Below are positions 7,055-14,783 of a stretch of DNA of 14,911 nucleotides, one piece after another. Position numbers and translations under genes: made by a program. The stretch comes from Christensenella sp. UBA7597. Its GTDB lineage: Bacteria; Bacillota; Clostridia; Christensenellales; Borkfalkiaceae. The stretch's first letter is position 1, and every line of letters begins with the position of its first letter. The notes beneath the pieces were generated by a model, which ran no database searches, was not told the origin of the DNA, and saw only the letters and a list, made by a program, of their open reading frames with translations. Where the stretch lies: the NCBI GenBank assembly GCA_002474405.1, contig DLQW01000025.1, positions 1 to 14,911 on the forward strand, read 5' to 3'.

Positions 7055-10000
7055 ATGAAGAAAATCAAACACTGGTATACTGCGATTTTCAGCGCGGTAT
7101 TCGCTCTCGTAGCAACATTTATGTTGGGTTGTCTTTCGGTTGCGTCCGTCGTCCGGGCGGAAAATCCCGCGGACGTGGCGCTGAATATCACGGCATCGAG
7201 TAATATGAGTTTGTCTACGGAAACCGTGGACGGAAAGGAAACGACGGCTTACGGCTGTTCGGGCTGGGGAAACATACTCACGTATTTCACGCTGGACCCG
7301 GCGGACGCAAGCGCGGTGTACGCGACGAACAAAGGCGCGATTACGTTCTGGTTGTGTTTCAACGATCAGACCTCGCTGAACGCTTATCGGAATCTTTCCG
7401 GAAATTTCAATATCGACGTCAGTTCGGGCGCTTCGTACAGCGACGCGCACAAGTATTCGTTTGTAGCCAATTCTCTGTTTGCGGATTGCGAAGTGGGCTG
7501 GAATAAGATTCTGCTTCCTTTGGCGGCTGCGGCGGAAAAGAACGACATGGACTGGAGCAACGTGTGCAATATCCGTCTGAACGGCGACGGTTGCGGACTG
7601 AGCGGCGGTGCGAGCAGCATGAAGTTTGCGGGCTTCACGGCGACGACGACGGACAAAGAAAGCATGCAGGTGGTAAAAGAAGAAGCCGAAATGCCTGCCG
7701 ACGTGGAAATGGACATCGGCTCGTCCGACAATATGACCGCTTCCACGGAAACCGTGGACGGAAAAGAAATGAAGGCTTACGGCTGCGCGGGCTGGGGCAA
7801 CGTGCTTACATATTTCACGCTCGATAAAGAGTACGACGCGAGCGCGGTGTATGCGACGAACAAAGGCGCGATTACGTTCTGGCTGTGTTTCAACGATCAG
7901 ACGGCGCTGGACGCTTACAAGAACGCGACCGGGAATTTCAATATCGATATCAGTTCCGGAGCTTCGTACAGCGACAATCACAAATATTCGTTTGTAATCA
8001 ATTCCGTGTTTGCGGACTGCGAAGTGGGCTGGAATAAGATTCTGCTTCCTTTGGCGGCTGCGGCGGAAAAGAACGACATGGACTGGAGCAACGTGTGCAA
8101 TATCCGTCTGAACGGCGACGGTTGCGGACTGAGCGGCGGTGCGAGCAGTATGAAGTTTGCGGGCTTCACGGCAACGACGACGGACGAAGAAAACATACAG
8201 GTGGTGAAAGATCGCGGCGATGAACCCGGAATTCCCGCGGACGTAGAAATGAACATCGGCTCTTCTTCCAACATGACCGCTTCCACGGAAACCGTGGGCG
8301 GCAAGGAAGTAAAGGCTTACGGTTGCACGGGCTGGGGCAGCGTGCTTACGATTTTCTCTCTGGAACAGGCGTACGACGCGAGCAAGATTTATGCGTCGGG
8401 CAAAGGCGCGCTTACGTTCTGGGTAAATTTTGCGGACGAAGCGTCGCTTAACGCTTACAAAGCGATGGAAGGAACGTTTATCGTAGACGTCAGTTCGCAG
8501 GCGCAGTACGAAGGCGGCGATGCGCATAAATACGCGTTTGAAATTTCTTCGCTGTTCGATTATTGCAGCGTGGGCTGGAACAAAGTGCTGATTCCTCTGG
8601 CAACCGCGGCGGAAAAGAACGATATGAACTGGAGCGGCGTATACAGCATTCGTCTGAACGGCACGGGAAGCGCCGTTGCCGACGGCGCAAGCAACCTGAA
8701 ATTCGCTTCGTTTGCTTTCACCGTTTCCGAAGAAGCGCGCATGACCGTGCTCACCAACACGGATACCGTGCTGCTTACCGTTGCCAACGTGGCGGATTTC
8801 GCCGTAACGAACGAAACGATCGGCGATACGCAGGCTAAGGCGTACGGTTGCGTGGATTACGGCTGGGGCGGATTCGTGAAAGTGCTTACGCTGGACCGCG
8901 ATTATAACGTGCAGGCGATTGCCGATACGGAAAAAGGCGCGTTTTCGTTCTGGATGTATATCGCGGACGACGCGACGCTTGCCGCCTACAAAGCGACGAC
9001 CGATTTCTGGTCGGTGGACGTTTGCTCTTCCGTGAATTACAACGATACGAACAAATATACGTTTATGATGGCTTCCGTGTTCGGCGATTGCGTCGTCGGC
9101 TGGAACAAAGTGGTATTGCCTTTTGCTTCGGCGCAGGAAAAACACGAAATAGACTGGAGCAAAGTGCGCACGCTGCGCCTCAACTGCACGGGAACGGCGC
9201 TTGCCCCCGGTGCGAATAACGTGAAATTCGCAGAATTTTCGTTTATCGTAAGCGATGAAACCGCCATGAAAATCACGCAGAAAATCGCGGCGCAGACGGG
9301 CGGCGGAGATGATGAAGATCTTCATCCCATCGACGAGCTTGTGATTGTCGATTGCAACTCCGCTTCCGGAACGTATTTTTCCGGGAATAAAGTGGATAAA
9401 GAAGATTTCCGTTACGGTACGGGCTGCGTGTATACTTCGGGCGCGGGGTACGGTCTTACGGCAACCGACGTGGAAGTAGGCAAGACGGATCTGCGTAAAA
9501 ATACGCTTGTGTTCGCTATGTGGATCTGGGTGGAGGACGTAACCCTGTTCGATGCGGCGGGCGTAAACGGACAGATCGAACTCAGCAGCAGCAACGCGTT
9601 CGACAAAAACGAGATTTTCTGGGAAAACTGGTGGAGCGGTTTGCAGAACGGTTGGAACTGGCTGGTTCTTCGCGGCGAAAACGCTTCCGTTTCCGGCGGA
9701 CTTCCCGATTTCGATAATCTGAAACGCTTCCGCATTTATGTGAACGGAATTTCGCAATCCACCATGAAAATCGACCGCCTTACGATAGGCAACGTTGAAA
9801 ACGCCAAATTGTTCAGCGAACCCGACTGGGAGAACGAAAAGGCGAATTCCGGTTTGTTCAAGGGCGCGAACGGATATGTTGCGGAAAACGATTCGTATAT
9901 CGGCGTGGATTTCGGCGCGGCGGAAGGATTCACCGTGATTGAAAAACAGACGTTTACCGTAGAGACGGGTTGCGGCGGCGTGATTTTCAACGGGACGTCG

Positions 10001-10075
10001 GCAATCGCTCTCCTTCTTCTGGCGACGGCGGCTGTAGCGATCGTTATGGCGAAGTCCTCCGACAAGAAACGTTAA
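7055..10075 (+). CDS. Large surface protein with five CBM-like repeats and C-terminal membrane anchor
   Basis: A 1006-residue exported protein of no family I can name. Residues 1-35 are a signal peptide, probably cleaved after VVRA; MLGC26 inside it is a less likely lipidation site. Four clear modules follow (about 39-214, 215-394, 395-569, 570-759), then a more divergent fifth (760-917). Each carries the pattern AYGC..GWG, a KGA.TFW segment, an (I/V)D(V/I)SS-like strand, a K(Y)(S/A/T)F segment, C.VGWNK..(L/I)P(L/F)A and (I/T)(R)LN(G/C). This predicted beta-rich design resembles carbohydrate-binding modules, so a glycan-capture role is inferred. The C-terminus has a Thr-Gly-Cys-Gly-Gly motif (971-975), a hydrophobic helix (about 980-1000) and SSDKKR. 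AAGGAG lies about ten bases before the ATG, 20 bases after the GxGYxYP gene. There is no visible catalytic signature. Confidence 0.85.
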   Translation: MKKIKHWYTAIFSAVFALVATFMLGCLSVASVVRAENPADVALNITASSNMSLSTETVDGKETTAYGCSGWGNILTYFTLDPADASAVYATNKGAITFWLCFNDQTSLNAYRNLSGNFNIDVSSGASYSDAHKYSFVANSLFADCEVGWNKILLPLAAAAEKNDMDWSNVCNIRLNGDGCGLSGGASSMKFAGFTATTTDKESMQVVKEEAEMPADVEMDIGSSDNMTASTETVDGKEMKAYGCAGWGNVLTYFTLDKEYDASAVYATNKGAITFWLCFNDQTALDAYKNATGNFNIDISSGASYSDNHKYSFVINSVFADCEVGWNKILLPLAAAAEKNDMDWSNVCNIRLNGDGCGLSGGASSMKFAGFTATTTDEENIQVVKDRGDEPGIPADVEMNIGSSSNMTASTETVGGKEVKAYGCTGWGSVLTIFSLEQAYDASKIYASGKGALTFWVNFADEASLNAYKAMEGTFIVDVSSQAQYEGGDAHKYAFEISSLFDYCSVGWNKVLIPLATAAEKNDMNWSGVYSIRLNGTGSAVADGASNLKFASFAFTVSEEARMTVLTNTDTVLLTVANVADFAVTNETIGDTQAKAYGCVDYGWGGFVKVLTLDRDYNVQAIADTEKGAFSFWMYIADDATLAAYKATTDFWSVDVCSSVNYNDTNKYTFMMASVFGDCVVGWNKVVLPFASAQEKHEIDWSKVRTLRLNCTGTALAPGANNVKFAEFSFIVSDETAMKITQKIAAQTGGGDDEDLHPIDELVIVDCNSASGTYFSGNKVDKEDFRYGTGCVYTSGAGYGLTATDVEVGKTDLRKNTLVFAMWIWVEDVTLFDAAGVNGQIELSSSNAFDKNEIFWENWWSGLQNGWNWLVLRGENASVSGGLPDFDNLKRFRIYVNGISQSTMKIDRLTIGNVENAKLFSEPDWENEKANSGLFKGANGYVAENDSYIGVDFGAAEGFTVIEKQTFTVETGCGGVIFNGTSAIALLLLATAAVAIVMAKSSDKKR
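7169..9805 (+). repeat. Array of five tandem protein-coding modules
   Basis: Unit boundaries read from the translation are 7169-7696, 7697-8236, 8237-8761, 8762-9331 and 9332 to about 9805. Spacing of the conserved GWNK codons is 531, 546 and 525 bases between successive units 1 to 4. Units 1 and 2 are nearly the same, unit 3 is clearly related, unit 4 more distant, and unit 5 keeps only the fold pattern (TLVFAMWIWV, NGWNWLVL, FRIYVNG). The gradient suggests stepwise internal duplication, with units 1 and 2 the youngest pair. Confidence 0.9.
7487..8148 (+). repeat. 131-bp identical direct repeat within modules 1 and 2
   Basis: Positions 7487-7617 and 8018-8148 are identical base for base, 531 bp apart. 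The similarity continues past single substitutions at 7618/8149 and a few bases beyond. Identity includes third codon positions, which points to recent duplication or gene conversion, not only to protein-level selection. Such a repeat could recombine and remove or add one 177-codon module in frame. Confidence 0.9.
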
Positions 10076-10153
10076 ATTGATGAATCAATGCAAAAATGTT
10101 TGTTTCGGGAAGCGGATTTTCCGCTTCCCGGAACGGACGGATAAAGGACAGAC
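10076..10153 (+). promoter_or_regulatory. Intercistronic spacer with strong hairpin before the mannosidase genes
   Basis: CGGGAAGCGGA (10106-10116) pairs perfectly with TCCGCTTCCCG (10120-10130) around a TTT loop. The stem extends outward, allowing G-T pairs, to about 10097-10139. A smaller inverted repeat, ATTGAT-GA-ATCAAT (10076-10089), follows the stop codon directly. No run of T follows the large hairpin on the plus strand, so it is not a standard intrinsic terminator. AAAGGA at 10143-10148 serves the next gene, just beyond the stem. A role in mRNA processing, 3' protection of the upstream message or lowering expression downstream is inferred. No promoter is seen in the gap. Confidence 0.6.
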
Positions 10154-12811
10154 ATGAAAAAATTCATCGTAATTTCCCATACGCATTGGGACAGGGAATG
10201 GTATATGCCTTTTTCCGTGTTCCGCCTGAAACTGGTTGACCTTATCGATCGGCTGTTCGCCGTTCTTGAGAAGGACCCGGATTTTATCTTTCATCTCGAC
10301 GCGCAGACGGTGGTGCTGGAAGATTATCTTGCCATTCGCCCGCAGAACGAGGAAAAATTAAAAAAATATATTTCTTCGGGGAATATCCGCGTAGGACCGT
10401 GGTATTTGCAGAACGATTTTTATCTTACCGACGGCGAGGTTACGGTGCGGAATCTTATGATCGGCACGGAAATAGCGAATCGCTTCGGAAAGTGCGGCAC
10501 GGTGGGATATGCGCCCGATCAGTTCGGCAATATTTCGCAGCTTCCGCAGATTTTAAAAGATTTCGGGCTGAAAGCCTTTGTGTTCGGGCGCGGTTTTCGC
10601 ATGTACGAACGGAAGAACGGCGTCCGCTGCGAGAAGAAACTTCCCGCCGAATTCGAATGGGTGGGGGCGGACGGCACGAAGTGCCTTGCCGTGCACCTGA
10701 AGTACTGGTACAATAACGCCCAGCATATTCCCGCGGAGCGCGAACTGGCGCATCTGCTGCTGGATATCAACGAGCGGAATTTCGAAGGGCTGAACGTATC
10801 GCCTTACATCTTGCTGATGAACGGCGTGGACCATCTGGAAGCGCAGGGAGACGTGCGCGGGATTATCGCGGAACTGCGCGGGGACGGCGTGGACATCGAA
10901 CAGACGAGCCTCGACGATTACATAGAAAAAACGCTGGCGGCAACGGAAGGAAAGAAACTTTTCGCCTACCGCGGCGCGCTCAACAAAGGCGGGGATTACG
11001 ATTTGTTAAAGGGCTGCTGGTCCTCCCGGTGCTATTTAAAAACGGAGAACGTCCGTTCTCAGGATTTATTGATTCATCGGCTGGAGCCCTTATACGCTTA
11101 TCTGGAAGAGAGCGGTTTAGCTGGAGTTTATCCGGCGGACGAATTGAAATATCTCTGGAAAGAACTGATGAAAAATCATCCGCACGACAATATCTGCGGA
11201 TGTTCGCGCGACGAAACGCATCGCCATATGGAAGATTCGTTCGCACGTATCCGCGAAATGGGGGAAGAACTTCTTTCCCGCGGGTTGAAAATCGCGGCGG
11301 CGCACGGCAGGCATCCCCTTGCCGAAGATCGGAATTATTCCGTAACGGTATTCAACGGAACGGAACGCGAACAAAGCGCGGTGGCGGAAACCTGTATGCG
11401 GTTTCTCCGCAACGAAAATATCGGAGAGTTTGCGCTTGTGGACGAAGCGGGAAATTCTCTGCCTTACGAAATAGTTGATCGCAGCGAGGGACTGGGGGAC
11501 GTGTTCAGCCCGCTGAATCTTCCCGGCGTGCTTGACGTGGATTACGTACAGATTCGTTTTTATGCGGAAAGAATTCCCGCGTATACGGCAAAACAGTTTG
11601 CCGTCGTGCCGCACGTAAAAGGCGTAAAGGCAAAGCCTGCAGCCGCGGCGCGGGGAATCGAAAATGAGTTTTACGAACTTTATGCGGAAGAAAAAACGCT
11701 GGTTCTGCGCGATAAGCGTACGGGAACGATTTACCGCAACCCGATTCTTTTGGAAGATTCTGCCGATAAAGGCGACGCTTACGTCTATCGGGTATCGCCC
11801 GAAAAACCTCTGATTCTTACGCCGTGCGCGTTTGAAACGCCCGTTTCCGACGCGTTCGGAGGGACGCTTGCTCTTTCGTTCGATTACGACTGCCCCGCCT
11901 GTTACGATTTTGCGCGGGATTGCCGCGCCGCGGAGAAAGTGAAAAACGAAGTGCGCGTTACGCTTAGTTTACAGAAGGGAAGCGAAACGATAGGTATCGC
12001 GTACCGTATCGTGAACCGCGCGCGCGATCACAGAATCCGTATTCTGCTGCAAAGCGGTTTTTCCGGCGGAAAACTTTATACGGACAGTCCGTTCGATTAC
12101 GCGGAACGGGAGAGCTTCGAAAGTTGCGACGAAACCGAATCGGACACGCATCACAATTCCACGTTCGTGCAGCTTGCAAAGGACGGCAGAGCGCTGATTG
12201 TTTACACCGAGGGACAGCACGAAACGGAGGCGACGAAAGACGGACTTGCATTCACGTTGCTTCGCGCCACGGGCGTGATCAACCGGAATGCCGTTACGTT
12301 TCTCCCCGCGGGAGGGCCGCAGTGGGATGTTCCCGAAAATCAGATTCTCCGCGAAACGGAAGGGCGGCTCGGCGCGGAATATTCCGCGGAACGCAGCGGC
12401 GCGGATTGCTATGTGAAAGGGAAATTCTTCCGTAACGGATTGATCTGCCATGCCGATTCTTTCGATACGAAAAAATATTCCGGCGGACGCTTTGCCGTGC
12501 AGACGGCGGAGCTGGAACGGCTGTATTATCTTGAAGATAAGTATGCGGGGTGCGCGCTTTCCGCCGGACCGATGTTTACGTGCGATTGCCCGCATATCGT
12601 TGTTTCATGCCATAAAAACGGAGAGAAAGGCGGCACGCTGCTGCGTTTTGTCAATCTTTCCGATACGGAGCAGAACGCGGAATTTACTTTCCGCGGCAGG
12701 ATGTATATCACCGATATGGCGGAACGGGAGGAAAGACTTGCGGGCGAAACAAGCGCGCGCCTTACCTTCTCCCCGAAACAAATCATTTCCGTGAGGTTTT
12801 CTTATGTCTGA
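10154..12811 (+). CDS. GH38 alpha-mannosidase, cytoplasmic
   Basis: An 885-residue retaining exo-alpha-mannosidase of glycoside hydrolase family 38, which uses a zinc ion. The N-terminal catalytic domain begins at once with SHTHWDREW; His11 and Asp13 are the expected zinc ligands. GYAPDQFGN supplies Asp122, the expected nucleophile and ligand, and NHPHDNICGCSRDETH supplies His344 as the fourth ligand. LLMNGVDH (Asp226) is another conserved active-site segment. A helical region follows (about 260-370) and then C-terminal beta domains. There is no signal peptide, so it acts on imported sugar. The length is close to that of bacterial members such as MngB. AAAGGA five bases upstream supports the start. 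It overlaps the GH92 gene by eight bases. Linkage specificity cannot be read; mannosylglycerate hydrolysis is a family alternative, but the GH92 partner favours alpha-mannosyl oligosaccharides. Confidence 0.95.
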   Translation: MKKFIVISHTHWDREWYMPFSVFRLKLVDLIDRLFAVLEKDPDFIFHLDAQTVVLEDYLAIRPQNEEKLKKYISSGNIRVGPWYLQNDFYLTDGEVTVRNLMIGTEIANRFGKCGTVGYAPDQFGNISQLPQILKDFGLKAFVFGRGFRMYERKNGVRCEKKLPAEFEWVGADGTKCLAVHLKYWYNNAQHIPAERELAHLLLDINERNFEGLNVSPYILLMNGVDHLEAQGDVRGIIAELRGDGVDIEQTSLDDYIEKTLAATEGKKLFAYRGALNKGGDYDLLKGCWSSRCYLKTENVRSQDLLIHRLEPLYAYLEESGLAGVYPADELKYLWKELMKNHPHDNICGCSRDETHRHMEDSFARIREMGEELLSRGLKIAAAHGRHPLAEDRNYSVTVFNGTEREQSAVAETCMRFLRNENIGEFALVDEAGNSLPYEIVDRSEGLGDVFSPLNLPGVLDVDYVQIRFYAERIPAYTAKQFAVVPHVKGVKAKPAAAARGIENEFYELYAEEKTLVLRDKRTGTIYRNPILLEDSADKGDAYVYRVSPEKPLILTPCAFETPVSDAFGGTLALSFDYDCPACYDFARDCRAAEKVKNEVRVTLSLQKGSETIGIAYRIVNRARDHRIRILLQSGFSGGKLYTDSPFDYAERESFESCDETESDTHHNSTFVQLAKDGRALIVYTEGQHETEATKDGLAFTLLRATGVINRNAVTFLPAGGPQWDVPENQILRETEGRLGAEYSAERSGADCYVKGKFFRNGLICHADSFDTKKYSGGRFAVQTAELERLYYLEDKYAGCALSAGPMFTCDCPHIVVSCHKNGEKGGTLLRFVNLSDTEQNAEFTFRGRMYITDMAEREERLAGETSARLTFSPKQIISVRFSYV

Positions 12812-14783
12812 ACTCGATTACGTTTATACGGGGATGGGCTCGCTCAACGACCGCCGCTTTTCCAACGGAAACGTGTATCCGATAACCGCCTGTCCGTTCG
12901 GGATGACGAATTTTACGCTGCAGACGGACGGCGCGGCGGGAAACTGGTTTTATAGTCCGCTTTCTCATTCGTTTGAAGGAATCAGACTTACGCATCAGCC
13001 CAGCCCCTGGGTGGGGGATTACGGGCATATACTCTTCTTTCCGTATTCGGGAGAACTTCCCGAGCGCGAGAGATGGTCGAGTTTTCGCCCCGAAAAAACG
13101 CGTATCGATCCTCAATCGATCGACGTGTATCTGCAACGGTTCGGGCTGCGGGTGCGGCTTGCGCCCACCGAACGCGGCGGGACGATGAAACTTACGCAGA
13201 AAGACGGCAAAGGAACGGGGTTCGCGATTTTGCCCTTTGCGGCTTCTTCGTTCAGAGTGATCGGCAAAACCGTCGTGGGATATACGGACAGTCAGTCGAT
13301 CTGGAATTTCGGAAGAATACGCGAATATTTTTATTTCGTTCTTTCGCGGGAAGCGGACGAAATCCGTCAGCTCGACGGCGGTGGAATAGCGCTTTCGTTT
13401 GCGGGCGACGCGGAGATTTCGTTTGCCGCAAGCTTCGTTTCCGAAGAGCAGGCGAAACGCAATTACGATTCGGAACTTGCGGGAAAAACGTTCGAAGAAA
13501 TCGAACGGGAGGCGCGCGGACGGTGGGAAGGTTATCTTTCCTGCGTGCGCGTTTCCGACGAAAATTTGCAGAGAAAGAAAACATTTTATTCCTGTTTTTA
13601 CCGCGCGTTGCTGTATCCCCGCGTTTTCCACGAATATAACGAAGAGGGAAAACCCGTGCACTTCAACGCGGATACGGGAAAGACGGAAAACGGGGTGTTC
13701 TATACGGATAACGGATTCTGGGATACCTACCGCACCGTGTATCCTTTCCTTTCTATCGTCGCGCCCGGAATCGTGCGGGAAGCGGTGGAAGGATTTGTGA
13801 ATTACGCCGAAGAAACGGGGTGGCTGCCGAGATGGCTGAGCCCCGGAGAAATCGGACTGATGCCCGGCACGCTGATAGAAGCGGTGATTGCGGACGCGTG
13901 CGTTAAAGGGATTGTGGACGGAGATTTGCGCGCACGCGCTTATCGCGCCATGCTTCGCAACGCGTTTGAAGAAAGCGAGGGCAGACACGGCAGAAGCGGC
14001 GTGAAAGATTATACGAAGTACGGGTATCTGCCGTACGATTATAAAGAAAGCGTGAATAATACGTGCGATTGCGCGTACGGCGATTTTTGCATCGCGCAGG
14101 TGGCTATTCTGGAAAACGACGAAAAGACGGCGCGCGTGTTACTGGAACGCAGCGGAAACTGGAAAAATCTTTTCGATAAAGAAAGCCGATTCCTTCGCGG
14201 AAAGGACAGAGCGGGAAATTTCCGGGCGACGTTCGATCCGTACGAATGGGGCGGAGATAATTGCGAGGGCAGCAGCTGGCAGAATAGTTTTGCCGTGTAT
14301 CACGATATCGACGGACTTGCGCGGGCGCACGGTTCGAAGCGGGCGCTGGAAGAGCGGCTGGACGAACTGTTTGCCGCGGAAGCGAAATTTTCCGTCGGCG
14401 CGTACGGGCAGGAAATTCACGAAATGAGCGAAATGGCAAGCGCCGATTTCGGGCAGTGCGCGATTTCGAATCAGCCGAGCTTTCATCTGCCGTGGATATA
14501 TACGTTGCTGGGAAAACGTGAAAAGACGGAATTTTGGGTGAAAAAACTGGCGGACGAGGCGTTTTTCTGTGCGGCAGACGGGTTCCCCGGCGACGAGGAC
14601 AACGGCACGACGGCGTGCTGGTATCTGTTTGCCTGTCTCGGTTTTTATCCGCTTTGCCCCGGCAAGGCGAAATACGTCGCTTCCGCGCCGCTGTTTGAAA
14701 AAATCACCGTCTGCGGCAAGGAAATCGGGCGGTCCGGCGAGGATTTGATAGCGCACAAAGAGATTTGCGGAGGGAAAATATGA
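12804..14783 (+). CDS. GH92 alpha-mannosidase, cytoplasmic variant
   Basis: A 659-residue protein of glycoside hydrolase family 92, inverting exo-alpha-mannosidases that need calcium. Recognisable segments are NGNVYP..CPFGMTN near the N-terminus, the GFWDTYRTVYPF block (W306-D307), CEGSSWQ with Glu488 as the expected catalytic acid, and GDEDNGTTACWYLFACLGFYP, whose Asp597 and Asp599 fall in the usual catalytic-base region. Two blocks differ from the better known Bacteroides pattern: NQPSFHLPW (from Asn556) replaces NEPSHH-type sequence, and GDED replaces GNDD. There is no signal peptide, and the protein is shorter than typical exported members, consistent with a cytosolic enzyme acting beside GH38. 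The start at 12804 overlaps the GH38 stop region, with GTGAGG about seven bases upstream, and the end overlaps the kinase start by four bases. Family is sure; linkage specificity is not. Confidence 0.93.
   Translation: MSELDYVYTGMGSLNDRRFSNGNVYPITACPFGMTNFTLQTDGAAGNWFYSPLSHSFEGIRLTHQPSPWVGDYGHILFFPYSGELPERERWSSFRPEKTRIDPQSIDVYLQRFGLRVRLAPTERGGTMKLTQKDGKGTGFAILPFAASSFRVIGKTVVGYTDSQSIWNFGRIREYFYFVLSREADEIRQLDGGGIALSFAGDAEISFAASFVSEEQAKRNYDSELAGKTFEEIEREARGRWEGYLSCVRVSDENLQRKKTFYSCFYRALLYPRVFHEYNEEGKPVHFNADTGKTENGVFYTDNGFWDTYRTVYPFLSIVAPGIVREAVEGFVNYAEETGWLPRWLSPGEIGLMPGTLIEAVIADACVKGIVDGDLRARAYRAMLRNAFEESEGRHGRSGVKDYTKYGYLPYDYKESVNNTCDCAYGDFCIAQVAILENDEKTARVLLERSGNWKNLFDKESRFLRGKDRAGNFRATFDPYEWGGDNCEGSSWQNSFAVYHDIDGLARAHGSKRALEERLDELFAAEAKFSVGAYGQEIHEMSEMASADFGQCAISNQPSFHLPWIYTLLGKREKTEFWVKKLADEAFFCAADGFPGDEDNGTTACWYLFACLGFYPLCPGKAKYVASAPLFEKITVCGKEIGRSGEDLIAHKEICGGKI

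Noticed and set aside
7127..7135. Lipoprotein anchor at Cys26 of the repeat protein
   Set aside because: MLGC is a poor lipobox, and a better ordinary cleavage site (VVRA) follows; the protein already has a C-terminal membrane helix.
6995..9757. A 920-codon open frame on the minus strand opposite the repeat protein
   Set aside because: It is antisense to a clear exported protein. Its translation is rich in Arg, His and Val with repeated segments that simply mirror the modules, and it has no plausible start region. It results from codon bias in the plus-strand gene.
10097..10139. Hairpin as a rho-independent terminator of the upstream operon
   Set aside because: No T-run follows on the plus strand; the downstream genes belong to the same pathway and no new promoter is visible in the gap.
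13073..13639. Alternative-frame 188-codon open frame inside the GH92 gene
   Set aside because: It overlaps a conserved glycosidase region, is very Arg-rich, and lacks a ribosome site.
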